Positions 11,557 to 26,919 of a stretch of 64,000 bases of DNA are shown here, piece by piece. The notes below the pieces were generated by a model. It had not been told where the DNA came from, did not search any database, and saw only the letters and a list, made by a program, of their open reading frames with translations. How positions within the stretch are numbered: position 1 is the stretch's first letter; each line of letters begins with the position of its first letter. The translations under genes were made by a program, and so were the position numbers. This stretch comes from Pontederia crassipes (taxonomy: Eukaryota; Streptophyta; Magnoliopsida; Commelinales; Pontederiaceae), in NCBI GenBank assembly GCA_030549335.1, contig CM060194.1:57812547-57876546 (forward strand), given 5' to 3'.

Positions 11557-13003
11557 TTTCGGAGTAAAGAAAAGTAAAAATGCGCTGTTTTGAACTATTT
11601 GACTTATCTAATGAAAAAACCTTGAAGTTTCAATTATCAATTCCGCCGTTTTATGCGCAAACTTGGCTTTTTTACGACCGTAAGCTGTCGACAGTATCGA
11701 CGTACGCACATCATTCGTGTGATAAGCTTCTTACAACTAAGAAAACTCGTCTTGTTCTATGGATCTTGGTGCTTTATCTGCAAAAGAGTTGAAACTTTGA
11801 TCATCAATTGAAGGGCGATGCATGAAATAGGCTTTTATTTACAACTAAGAATTGGGAGATAAAATTGAGATACGGGCTGAGGGTTGCCATATATATGAAA
11901 AAATCCCAGTAGAAGAGTAAACAATTGAAATTTGTTAATCTGTGCAGATATTGTTCAATTATTTTCTTTTCTTCGTGCTCTGTTGTTCTAAAAGTTGTCT
12001 AATTTTTTTTATTATAGTGTTTAGGCACACTGAGCATAGATGTTCAGTTAAACTGAATGTGGATTTATGCAAACTTATTCTGTGGAAGGTGTCTGACAAA
12101 AGAATATCTGGATATTGGAATGTATATTCTAGTTCAATGCATTATGGCTTCAGAAATAGTTTTTTTTTTGTTGCTTTTTTCATGATTCTGTGAGATGCTA
12201 TAATATAGTTCTCTTATTACAAATTTGAGTGTTGTTCCTCTTGGGGATTCACTTGAATGGTGATGTCTGAAATCTTGATTCTATGATCCAGCAAATCCAT
12301 CCCGGGAACATCTTCAGTTACACTTTATCTTACCTTTTACTCTTATCATCTTTGACTTGAAACAAATTTGGGTGTTATGTGCAATTTAGTATTAACTGTT
12401 AGTCTTAAAAAAATTGTGCAGAATCATGGATGCCATAAATTTTGCAATTCTAATGCTCAACTTTACTTCACACTTTTTCTTTGGTTTCTTTCGATAGCAG
12501 CTTGGCTTCGATAAATGATAATTGATGTCATATGGGTCCATAAATTTTCTTTTGAAAGACATATTGGTCGATAATCAAAGTTAGTCTTTGGTTGCTATGG
12601 TTAATTTTAACTTTTAGCCGACCCCACCTAGTGGGATAAGACTTTGTTATTGTTGTTTATTAGCTATCGATAGTGGCTGAAAGCTTCTAAATTAAGTCTG
12701 TTGAGTTTTTTGCTTAATCAACAATAGGATTTTGTGGTTGGTTATGAAGAATATCACGGGGTACGCCAATGCCTTGCATCCCTTCATGAATTTTTCCATG
12801 TAGCTGATAAGATTGTGGTTTCTTTCGTTCATTTGTATGTCATTGTGGATGCGTACCATTCTTATGCTTTATTTCACGGCTATTGACAAATTGTTAATAT
12901 TCTTTAGTCAATTTAGTTTCATTTGGGCGTTGATTATTTCTACATTATGCTTATGAGAAGAAGACAATCAATTGATTTGATGAACTATATTACAAATTCA
13001 TGC
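11557..13003. other. 3' flank of the small gene, no further gene seen
   Basis: A T-rich stretch that probably includes the 3' untranslated region of the small gene. Open frames at 11580-11792 and 11942-12193 are short, low-complexity and unsupported. The only recognisable feature is the SINE-type tail at 12615-12659. Confidence 0.4.
12615..12659 (+). repeat. 3' tail of an Au-like SINE
   Basis: The string AGCCGACCCCACCTAGTGGG is followed by ATAAGACTTTGTTATTGTTGTT. I recognise this conserved 3' end plus TTG-repeat tail from Au-type plant SINEs. The same tail appears in reverse orientation in the complete insertion at 45339-45487. No clear 5' part is present here, so this is a truncated or decayed copy. 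Confidence 0.65.
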
Positions 13004-13005
13004 AA

Positions 13006-13418
13006 ATAATCCAGAATTTCTATTCGCTTGTTCACATTTGAGTTTTCTTTGGTGGTTCCTCGCTTTGAAAGGCCATCTAATGGTAAATCTCAAAGAATGG
13101 TTTGCTTTACATAATATGATTCCCTATTCAGGTCAGCTCTGACCCTAGCTGGGACAAGCTTTGTTTTCTGCTAATCAACACAAGTGATCAATCAGCTCTG
13201 ATGTAATTTTCATGGTCAGTCTACCCTCATATATAAATTAGAACAGGCCCTGAAGTTTTTTTTTTTTTTAAAGCAAGCCATTCTTTCGAGGATGAATATG
13301 GAATCATATTATATAAAGCAAACCATTCTTTCAAAGAGAGGAACCACCAAGGAAAGCTCAAATGTCAACAAGTGAACCTGCTCTGGAGTCTGGCCAGCAA
13401 TAGAAATTCTGGATTCTT
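13006..13418. repeat. Large imperfect inverted repeat (about 118-bp arms)
   Basis: The left arm at 13006-13123 and the right arm at 13300-13418 are reverse complements over most of their length. Matching pieces include AATGGTTTGCTTTA near the loop, TTTGGTGGTTCCTC in the middle and CCAGAATTTCTATT at the base. The left arm has about 26 extra bases (GGCCATCTAATGG...) and the right arm a smaller extra patch near the base. The loop is about 176 bp. A transcript would fold into a long hairpin. Confidence 0.8.
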
Positions 13419-13429
13419 GGATAAGTTTT

Positions 13430-15653
13430 ATGATTGCAACATTACCCGATCTTCACCTCTACACTACATTGGATACACATGAATCATTAATAAAGTTCGA
13501 TTCACCCACGATTCATATAGTTTTCGTCGGAATACCAAATTAATCATATGAATACCGAATTAATCATATCCTGATAATCTTGGACACGAGTCATGAGAAA
13601 AAAAATTTAATTTCAACCATTTCAAAAAATAAGGTTTAGTTTACAAGTTTTCTTTAACTATGAGTTTTTACTTTAACTACCATATTATGACAACTTCGAA
13701 GAAATTAACCTTTTACATTTAATTTAATTAATCATAGAGTACATTTAAACTAAAATTTTAATTAATTAACCGACGTAGTGGCATCAGTAACTGGGTCTCT
13801 AATCTATGATATGCACTAAAGCATATCAATCAACAGAAAATATTATGAAATTAATTGTTTTTTTCACATATAAGAAGTATCCAACAAAAAAACATGGTCG
13901 ACACATATTGGTTCAAAGTTCTATTCAGATAACCTTAGTAAATGCAATGTTCATTGCAAAAATAACATCAAAGTTGACAAAAATGTATTCTTAAAAAAAA
14001 AAAAAAGACAAAAGGCTGGTACAACCTATGGCGATGTTGATCAGGCGCTTTCAGGAGTTTACCAAACTTCAAAATAGAACATGTACAACTAAATTAGAAT
14101 TTGATATCTTATAATTTATTATTAAAATGTATAAATCAAAGTTTCTACATTTAAAAAGATAATATATATAAATAAATTCATAATAAGTTATAAGATATCA
14201 AATTTGTGAGTGAAGAGGCCATGGGCCCAATTAAGAATTTATAATTGGAAGGAGATATTTTCATTTCTTATATATCCGTTAGGATTAGGCGTGAAAGTGA
14301 TTTGGGTTGAATCAAGTCAAATTTCAATCCATAAAGGTTGATTTTCAGTTTAAAAAGGCCACCCATTATTTTCTGAGTCAATTTTTTAAATTAAAAATCA
14401 CTCTAAATCATTTAACAAGGTAAAAAAATTAACCCTCTAACAGTTTAAATTTTTTCAAAATATTATTTTAGTATAATCTATTTTTAAAATTTAAATAATA
14501 AATTAGAACTAATTTAAATATGTTTAATTATATAACTAAATATAAAATAGTACAAAAAATTTAAAGTTATCCAATAAGGGTCCCATAATGGGATATAAGA
14601 ACATTCAATTATAAAAATGCTATTATGTCAATAATAAAATAACGAAATTTTACCCCCAAATTGGGAGTATCATAATTTCACATGAATCATAGGGTTCAAC
14701 AAGCAATTAATATTTCATGATCAAATGTATAGTACTTATTGTAGTAACAATCCTTATATCTGGTATTAACAATGGAAAAATGTTTAAAAAAATTTCTATT
14801 TAATGGGACTTCTTCCTAAACCTATAAATTCCATCATCTATACCTATCTATGAGATGTTTGGATTTTTTTTAAACTTTCTCTTTTGAGATAGAAGAAGAA
14901 GATCGAAAGAAATGAAATTCAATAATCGAATGACAAATATGAAGTTTCACAGGTAAAAATGTGAAACAATTTTTTTTGTTTTAAATATATTATTATATTT
15001 TGGTATACTTGGGAGGTGATTTAGTGTGTATGACAAATAATTTTCTACCACATCCCAAAATATCACGATCAATGAAATAAGTATAAAAAAGGATAGCCAA
15101 ATATTCTAGAATAGAACAACTTTTCTCATATCAATAGTTGAATAATAAAACACCAATAGGGATTGGGGGAGATCGAATTAGTGTATTCAAAACACTAACA
15201 CAATTTCTTTGACTTTGGTGCGCAAATCGATTCAAAAAATTTAAAACAAGGAATAAAGAAAAAGAATGAATAGAGCAAACACAAGATGTAAGTGATTATT
15301 TATGTGATTCATCTAATATTGTTGACCTACATTATAATTGCTTCTCACTTTGGGAATTTTCTTATATCCATTATCATTCAACTTTTTTTCAAACAGGGCA
15401 AGGAAGAATGCTTTACGCTACATTTTTTTCTTCACTCATGAGATTAAGCACACGTCTTCTCAAGATCTTTCACAACACTTAAAAAATATACTCCCATAAT
15501 ATCTTTCTTTTACAATGACACTAACATTCAAGAAAAGGAAGATAAATTTGTTAAGTATTGGCCCAATGTAATTTTCCTTTATGGAGTATAGTACCCATTG
15601 GATCATTAGTCATTTCAGTGCATTTAAGATCTCTTTTATATTTGTCAACTTTC
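13430..15653. other. Intergenic, no gene; contains a dispersed repeat
   Basis: AT-rich sequence with no supported coding region. The part at about 14285-14600 (starting GGCGTGAAAGTGATTTGGGT) resembles the left part of the insertion at 59644-60130 (AGGGTAAAAGTGATTCTGGT). Both therefore belong to one dispersed repeat family. Confidence 0.4.
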
Positions 15654-15661
15654 AATCTACT

Positions 15662-15790
15662 CAGGGCGGACGGAGAAACAAAAATAAAGGGGGCCAAGTT
15701 TCAATCTCACGACCTCGTAACTGACCTAAAAGCACATGAACACTATACTAACATAAATTTTATACAAAAGCAAATGTGGGTCCGCCCTTG
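15662..15790. mobile_element. hAT-type MITE, 129 bp, with 8-bp target duplication
   Basis: The element runs from CAGGGCGGACGGAG to GTGGGTCCGCCCTTG; its ends are inverted repeats (CAGGGCGGA and CAAGGGCGGA). It is flanked by a perfect 8-bp direct repeat AATCTACT at 15654-15661 and 15791-15798, the target-site length of hAT transposases. It has no coding capacity and must have been moved in trans. An internal GGGGGCCAAGTT patch recalls the right end of the insertion at 59644-60688. Confidence 0.85.
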
Positions 15791-15798
15791 AATCTACT

Positions 15799-16244
15799 CC
15801 TTGCACCTTTTTCCTAGATGTTTCTCACTATTCAACCTGTTTTTCTGTCGTTCATTGCATCGTGCCCAGTCATATGATCTTCTAGTAAAACTAGTTGTTG
15901 TGACCATTAGATAAGTTTAGTCATTCAAACTTTATGGCCGATCATTTGATCTCTGTTCGTCGTCCATTTTAGCCCTTGCACATCCTCTGATTTTGTCCAT
16001 TCAAACACTCTAACTGACTATTCGACCTTCTTGGAGAACGATCATTTAATATATTTAGTCGATCATCCAAATTTTGGTTAAATGTTCTAAAACCTACATA
16101 TTAACCAATCTGAAATATAATTGCTTATTTGGCTGATTGTCCAATCTTCAAGGCTATCTTTGGATCCATTTGGCCGGTCATCCAAAATTGGTATGTTCTC
16201 AGCATGTCAGTTTGAGTTCAGCCATTTGAATCTTTTTCTTGGAA
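15799..16244. other. Intergenic, nothing recognised
   Basis: T-rich sequence with several loosely repeated words such as CGATCATTTGAT and GGTCATCCAAA. No gene or delimited element was found. Confidence 0.4.
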
Positions 16245-16249
16245 ATTAT

Positions 16250-16729
16250 TGTTAGAGTTGGTGAATACTTCAGGGCCCCTTGTTTCTCACACCGGGTTCG
16301 CCCACGTGAGCTTAGGAGAATCTGAGTATTACCCAATTAACATTATTGCTGGCGTACGAATGAAAGGGGGGGTTCGGGGGGCCCAGCCCCCCGACGGCGG
16401 TCCCGCTCGCCGGTGAGCGGGCGGGGGTTCGGGGGCAGCGCCCCCGAAACCTAGACGGGTTTTGGGCTTTTGTTTAGCCGGCCCGTGTGGTTCGGATTAG
16501 GTTTTTTCTCTGTTTGTTTGGGTTTTAAACCCGGTTTGGAGAGGCTATTAATAGCCTAATTTCTGATGTAATTTGGTGTGGCGGCTGTAAACCTAAACGA
16601 TATAGTGGAACCTCTTTGCAGGACGTAGCCCTAATCTCAAGGGTGAACCTGGGTAAATTTCGTGTGTCTCCTCTATTTTTCTGCAATCTCTCTGCGTTCT
16701 TCTCTCCTTGTTCTCGGATTTTCCCATCA
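16250..16729 (+). mobile_element. Solo LTR of a retrotransposon, 480 bp, 5-bp target duplication
   Basis: It starts TGTTAGAG and ends CCCATCA, flanked on both sides by ATTAT (16245-16249 and 16730-16734). No internal region or second LTR is present, so it is a solo LTR left by recombination between two LTRs. The body holds a very GC-rich patch with a perfect 9-bp stem and 3-nt loop (TTCGGGGGC, AGC, GCCCCCGAA) near 16427-16447. The stretch GGTGAACCTGGGTAAATTT, then GTGTGTCTCC, is typical of the region near the 3' end of plant copia LTRs. Confidence 0.85.
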
Positions 16730-16733
16730 ATTA

Positions 16734-17040
16734 TTATGTTCAATCATTGGGGGACTTGTCCATTCATTATTTAATCTATCTTACACAAACACTTGGATAA
16801 TCATTAGTGCACAAAACTCTATTTATATTTGTTATCATTAAAACACACATCCGTATATCTAAGTTTTACATCATTCTGAAACTTTTACACTTTTATCTTC
16901 CTAGATTTCTCAAACAAATATTATGTTTAACCTTTTGAGGACTTGTCCATTAATCGTTTAACCTATCATACAAACACATTTGATTACTCGTTAGTGCAAA
17001 ATTACTATATTTTTCTTATCATTGAAGCATACCTCATATG
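16734..17040. repeat. 187-bp tandem duplication
   Basis: The segment starting TTATGTTCAATCATTGGGGG (16734) recurs as TTATGTTTAACCTTTTGAGG (16921), offset by 187 bp. Both continue GACTTGTCCATT, then ACACAAACAC or ATACAAACAC, then ATTAGTGCA or GTTAGTGCA. The second copy fades near 17040. The solo LTR at 16250 inserted exactly at the left edge of this duplication. Confidence 0.7.
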
Positions 17041-17377
17041 TAATGTTAACTGAGACATAAGCCATTTCCCAACACTCTTAATTTGTTCAGTCGTATTTGT
17101 GTGCACTTTATTTTTCTACATAAATTTTTCTCCCTCATGTACTATTGTCTTAAACTATGCCTTTGGTCAATATTATTGCTTTTACATCAATACAACTAGT
17201 CATTGTAGTAGTGTTTGAACTAATAAACATAACAAAATATTTACACAATTGCAACTCTGAAGGAGAACAAATTTTTATTTCAATGGCATTTCTTACACTC
17301 AAAATATGAACTTCACTCCCGATCCACACGAAAAAAATGAAATCTACCAGATTGTGTCATGTTTCAAGCAGACAAAA

Positions 17378-21107
<3,730 letters not shown>

Positions 21108-21210
21108 GATCCGATTCGCCTCAGTTTTTTTTTTCTATCTCCGTCTCCTAATAAATCCTTCGAAGAGGAAATGCGTTCTTCTTTTTCCATGCGTGAACCA
21201 CACTTTGATC

Positions 21211-21229
21211 TTGACCACCTAAGAGTCAA
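21211..21229 (-). promoter_or_regulatory. Pair of W-box cores upstream of CRK-A
   Basis: TTGACC at 21211-21216 and the reverse complement of TTGACT at 21224-21229 lie 104-122 bp above the CRK-A start codon. W-boxes bind WRKY factors. A W-box core also sits at a similar distance above CRK-B and CRK-C. That these sites are used is inference. Confidence 0.45.
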
Positions 21230-21550
21230 CATTGGTGGATCAAGAACATTCTTGGTAGTTTTAAAAAATAAATAATTAGAAGGTGATTAATTAAAAAGAT
21301 CAATTATTTTAATTTCGAGATCGTTTTTACAATGTTAGTGCTTTCTTTTTAGATTTTTTTTAATGTGTGTGGTTGGTCATCCATGGTGTCGGGACTAATA
21401 CGATGTTTGGATCAGAGCAAAAATAGTATACCCTTTGATTTTAGCACTCAACAACTTTAAGACATAACCTTACTAATTAATTGTGTCGAATCTAATTTCT
21501 TAAACCCTTCTTTAACTCATATATATAGCTAGTGTTGTAATGTTAGCCTT

Positions 21551-22800
21551 TGTTAAGAATATAAAATAAATGATGCTATTCTTTCTAATAATTTAAATTT
21601 TTAAAAAATTAGTCAACATATCAAATTTAATATGATATCAGAGTCGAAAATTATGAGTTTGAACCTTGTTAAGGTTTTATTAAAAAATATTTTTCTCTCT
21701 TTGTTATCCACTTGGTGGGCTAGACTAGGCTAAATTTGTCAGAAGCCCATATGCAAAGGGGAGTGTTAAAAATATAAAATAAATAATATTCACTACAAGA
21801 AAAATATAAATTACATACGGTCAGAAATTATGATTTTTGACGGAACCGATTTGACGAAAAAATAGTCGTCGCAAATCATTTTACGATGGTCAGAAAAAAC
21901 TCGTCAATAGTTTCAACGGTTGTGACCGTCGCAAATGTTCAGCGATCGTCGCAATCGTCACAAGTTTCGGTGGACGCAACCGTCGCAAAGAATTTTTATA
22001 ATATAAAAAAATTAGCCCACTGCCAGCGACCGGAACCGATCGCCAACGGCTAGATCCGACTGCCAGGCGATGAATCTGGGCTGGACAGAGAAAGAGAGAG
22101 AGGGGGAGAGGGTCGCCGTCGGAGAGAGAGCGCCAAGAGGGAGAGCATCACCGACAAAATAGAAGAGGGAGAGAGAGAGGAGAGAGGGGGAAATAAGATA
22201 TATATATATATATATATGGGGTGAAAGATGGAAAAGCGGGAAAAGAAAAAAATAGCGGGAGAGTTATTTTTAATTACCGACAGCTATGATCGTCGGAAAC
22301 TTAGCAAATATTAAGAATATATATTATTATGATATATATGAATATGATATTTAATTATTTTTAAAGTTATCAACGATCAAAACTATAAAAAATTAATTAA
22401 TTATATTATAAAATACTCCTTATATTATATTATTTTTTATTTACCGACGGACAGAACTATCGGAAATTGCGACGGTTTAAACGGTCGCTAATTTTATTAA
22501 TAAAATACTCTATATTATATTATTTTTCATTTATCAATGGTCCGGACCGTCGGACATTGTGATGGATAGATATCCGTCAAAACTTTTGACGTTCCTGATC
22601 GTCGAAAAAATATAATAAATTATATAATTTATTATTTTTATTTTCGACAGTTGTAACCGTCGAAAATTTTAACAAAAATATTTTCGTAGCAAAATCCGTC
22701 ACAATTTGTGACGGATTTCGTTTCACCGGAAATGGCCCATTGGAAAATCCTCATTTTCTTGTAGTAATTGCTCTTCCTAACATCTTAAGATGAATTTATA
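21551..22800 (+). mobile_element. TRIM-like miniature LTR retrotransposon, split by a CACTA element
   Basis: The 5' terminal repeat starts at 21551 (TGTTAAGAATATAAAATAAA) and ends just before a primer-binding-site-like TGATATCAGAGTC at 21633, close to the initiator-methionine tRNA site TGGTATCAGAGCC. A purine tract AAAGGGGAG precedes the second terminal repeat at 21764 (TGTTAAAAATATAAAATAAA). That repeat is interrupted at 21791 by a CACTA element and resumes at 22770 with GCTCTTCCTAACATCTTAAG. The internal region is only about 130 bp and non-coding. The right boundary is uncertain. Confidence 0.65.
21791..22766. mobile_element. Non-autonomous CACTA transposon, 976 bp
   Basis: The left end is CACTACAAGAAAAA and the right end TTTTCTTGTAGTA (reverse complement TACTACAAGAAAA, one terminal change). 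The flanking triplet ATT is duplicated at 21788-21790 and 22767-22769, the 3-bp target size of CACTA elements. Subterminal sequence is full of short GACGGT and CCGTCGCAAA words in both orientations, as expected for transposase binding. The centre has a GA-rich stretch and a (TA)n tract (about 22198-22217) but no transposase. It sits inside the 3' terminal repeat of the TRIM. Confidence 0.88.
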
Positions 22801-22899
22801 TCTACCATTAATTTATACATCAATGATAATCTATATGTGTGAACCTCATTTGGGTCCACACAATCCTCAATCCCTTATGGATTATGTGGATCCAAAGTG

Positions 22900-23565
22900 G
22901 GTCCACATGTGTGAACCTACCATTGATTCATAGATCAATGGTGATATTTAATAAACATCTTTTAAGATGAATTTATAATGAATTTATATCTATCATTAAT
23001 CCATACATCAATAATCCACATATGTGAACCTTATTTAGGTCCACACAATCCCCAACCCCTCGTGGAAATGAATAGGTTGTGAAAATCTCGATTTTCGTTA
23101 TAATTATTTTGAAAAATTATCTATAATAAATTTCATTATATATAACATGTTATTATGATATTAATTCTGATTGTACGTCTTACGATTTTATCATTAATAC
23201 AATCATATAAACACTAAAAAAAATATATTCATGGTCCACATGTGTGAACCTACCATTGATTCATAGATCAATGGTGATCTTTAATAAATATCTTTTAAGA
23301 TGAATTTATAATAAATTTATATCTATCATTAATCTATATATCAATAATCTACATGTGTGAACCTTATTCGGGTCCACACAATCCCCAACCTCTCATGGAA
23401 ATGAATAGGTTGTGAAAATCTCGATTTTCCTTATAATTTTTTTGAAAAATTATCTCTAATAGATTTCATTATATATAACATGTTATTATGATATTAATTC
23501 TGATTGTACGTCTTACGATTTTATCATTAATACAATCATATAAACACTAAAAAAAATATATTCAT
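22900..23565. repeat. 333-bp perfect-period tandem duplication
   Basis: Unit 1 is 22900-23232 and unit 2 is 23233-23565; both start GGTCCACATGTGTGAACC and end AAAAATATATTCAT. They are equal in length and differ at only a modest number of positions. A more diverged partial copy precedes them at about 22780-22899 (CTACCATTAATTTATACATC, then GTGTGAACC and GGGTCCACACAATCC). No coding region is present. Confidence 0.88.
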
Positions 23566-23766
23566 GATAATGATATTTAAGTAGATGAAATTTAATATAT
23601 TTTCTTTGTTTCAATTATATTTTGATAGAATATGACTTTAATAGAATATGATCTAGTGAAATGTAATTTAAATTTTAAGTGTGATGAATTTATCGATATA
23701 TATATTTACTAGAACAAGTATCCTACGTTATCATTTCGATCCTTTAAGATCTTATACAATATTTGA

Positions 23767-24000
23767 CAATATTTTTTTATAATATTTGGTCCATACTGAT
23801 ACCTCAATATTTTTTATAATATTTGGTCCATATTGAACTGGTTAAGACAATTTCGTAATCGTCGTCTTCGAAACTGGTTTAGGGGCCGGTTCACAAGGGG
23901 AGCTAGCAGGGCGACGCGAAGAGCCTTGCCAGAGCTGGGGGAGGCAGCCAGTCAATGATCGGAGCTAGGGGCCAAAAAGGAGGACATTATTCCGGCCATC
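23767..24000 (-). pseudogene. Distal end of a DUF4283/zinc-knuckle ORF, displaced by an LTR element
   Basis: The GC-richer stretch at about 23870-24000, read on the minus strand, is the sequence that would follow the zinc knuckle at 31533-31580 if the 7.5-kb LTR element were removed. It is proline- and serine-rich with stops. A short direct repeat (ATTTTTTTATAATATTTGG-like, about 23770-23845) lies beyond it. The evidence is continuity across the CCATC target duplication rather than any domain. Confidence 0.45.
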
Positions 24001-25718
24001 TGGTGCAAAAATTGATAATAATTAAATGCTAGTACGCGCACTAGTCGCTCAAGTAATAAAGTGTAAGAGTAGAGTGTCGAACTTACGAGAAATTAATTTA
24101 CTTAACTAAATTAATTTTAGAGGCCAATAAGAGACAACAAGATTTTAGATAAAAGAAGTGCAGAAAAGAAAATTACAGAAAAGTAAAGACTAAAACTGAA
24201 TTAATCTAATCTAATCTAATCTATTGATGCATAGGGCTTAGGACGATAAAAGAAATTGTAGACAAACTGAATTGACCACATATTATAAAATAGCTTCTAA
24301 CGACAGATTAGAGTCTACTCAAATTATTAATTTTTGCCTAAGATCAATCAACCTATCTTAATTCAAATTAGATTAAGACTATTTCGTCATGGATCATAAT
24401 CTAATTAAACTTGAGATTAAGTTGCATTAAAATGTAGTCTCTAAATTATTATCACCCATAACATGGTAATGATTAATAAACCATACAACTAATATTCATT
24501 CAAGGATCTTACGAGTTGTGATATGCAATACTTGGACTTAAAAGTCAAGAATCAATTTCATAGAAATTATGCAGTCAAAAGTAACTACTCCTATAAGGAT
24601 AATAGTTAATTAAAGAAGACAAATAATCTCTGAAAAAACATTAATAATAGCATGCATATTCGAAAGAAAACTAAACTTTAATCGATTATAAAATAAGGTT
24701 TAACAGTTTGCCTTTTCAATTAAAATTATTACAAAAGTGTCTCAAACAAAAAATAAAACAAAAAGATCCAAATTACTAAAGATAGAAAGATGTGTTAAAT
24801 AAGTATGAGAACTTCCCAACATGAAATGAAACAGAGAATACTCTAGGAACGTCGATAAATTGCTGCCCGGTCCTCTTGTAGAGTCAATCGTGTAGAAATC
24901 TTTTCGATGAGCCTTCTGAACTTTCTCACGTTCTTGACTTTAAAACTCTTGTTGCAGGCCCTAGCATCCATAGCATGCTCTGAACTATTTATAGGGGTTT
25001 GAGTTTTCATGTGATCGGGGAAGAAACAAAAACCTTTTCCTATTTAAAATAAGGAAAATTTGGAGTTAAATTTGTTATGAAATTTTAGCCTTATCAAACT
25101 CCGAGATTTGAGCAATAATATCTTTTCAAATTATCCTAGGATCATGTAATATGAGTAGCAATCCTTGTGGACTTGAAATTCTTTCAAAAATCCGTCTAAA
25201 AGTCGAATACGGGCTTCATCACGGGCGGTTTGAATGTTTTTACGGCTTAAATAGTGTTCGAATCGCATTAGAAATGTGTTTTCACAGCTTATGAGATAGT
25301 TTTCACGACTCTTGCAGTGTTAAAAAGGAGGATTTCACAGTCTGTGATGAGCTGGTCACGGCGGTGTCTCGGGCACTTTTCTAGGCGTGAGAAAATGCAT
25401 TTTAACTACTTAGAATTGCGTTTCACGACGTTGTTCATGGCCCGTTAAAAGCTCTTCATGACCCATGACTCATCTCAACTTTTGCAACTTCACTTGTTTT
25501 TCACTTTCTAACTCCGTTTGAACTCCGATTTGAGTGTGGTTTTCTCTATTGACTTCATAATTCAGTTCTCTTGAGATAATAAAACACCACATTTGAGTAG
25601 ATTTTCATTTTTGTAAAATTAATATAAATAATCCCATAAAATAATGGATGATATTAGAAAATAATTCGAAATAAGATTAAATGCATGTCTAATTATATGT
25701 TATATTTTGCATGCATCA
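24001..25718 (-). repeat. 3' LTR of the 24-31.5 kb element
   Basis: 1718 bp. It is the partner of 29841-31532 over its full length, sharing for example CTCAAGTAATAAA, GATTTTA-ATAAAAGA and CATGTGATCGGGGAAGAAAC. Like the other LTR it includes a run of CACGG/CCGTGA words (about 25230-25470). Confidence 0.9.
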
Positions 25719-26919
25719 AACTCTCCCAAGCTTAGATATTTACTTATCCTCAAGCAATGTTCAAGGCAAAGCTCAAACTAAGAAGATCAATCATTGCTTC
25801 CACACTGTTAGTCAACTATTTTTCTTAACACTAGATTTTATACATCGATCGTAAAAGTATCTTTCCATCATTCCAATGACCCAGCCTTGTAGAATTTTTG
25901 AACATTAGACATAATTAAACTCATCCAAATTCAGCTCATGCAAAAAAATATACAATCTATCAAATAAGAGTCTCAATGTTGAAAACATAAGTGCATACTA
26001 AGCTTATATATTTTCTCTTTAAAACTTCTTTACTTTAAAACTTTTGATATTTTCATTCATACTTTTTTTGTTGTTTTAGTACTTATGTGCTTCTCCATAT
26101 TGCACAAAGTGGTTCATGTAACGGACTTTCGATCGACAGATTTCAGAACAGTTGTCCTTATGTCGCTAGTCAAGAATCCCCTACGGATCTAATCTCCTAG
26201 ACACACCAAGATTCCAGATAACACTTTTGTACTTCTTTATTTTATTTGGTTAAGGTTCAACTAACCCTCTTATCTCATTTCGTACTTTATTTTCTTTCTT
26301 TTTACTATAAGCTCAATAAACGCTTACATGTTCAATAAAGAGGCAATTATTATCAAGACCAAAGAAAAATAAAAGAAAAGAGCATGAACAAGAATTTGTC
26401 GTCCAAATATTCATAGTTCTACGTAGCAATATTCACCTTCTAAATACCCAATACTAAGGCGATAAAAGATAAAATAATAGTGCTTTGAATTTCGTTAATT
26501 AGCATGATGTCCTTGAATAATGTTTGAAAATAAGAAAATATTAAGACATAATAAAGAATGATATGGAAATTTTTTTCGAGATGATGCAAATGGAATATGC
26601 AAATAATAGATAAAACATGATAAGAATGTATGAATGTATTTCAATATAAAACGATAGGCATGATGCATGAAAATGCAAACTCCCCCAAGCTTCAACTACA
26701 GTGTTGAAAATCAAATTCATGGAAAAAATAAATATATGATAATGAAAAATATAAACGTAGAAAGGGAAACGAAACAACCTGATATGAAAGTTGCAGGAAG
26801 AAGCCACGAAAAATCCATAGTATCCTTGGTCAATAGAAATTTTGGTACTTTTCTTCAAATTTGCGGAGGCAATTTTGTTTTCTCTTTCTTTCTTCCTCTT
26901 TTTTTTATGCCATTACGGG

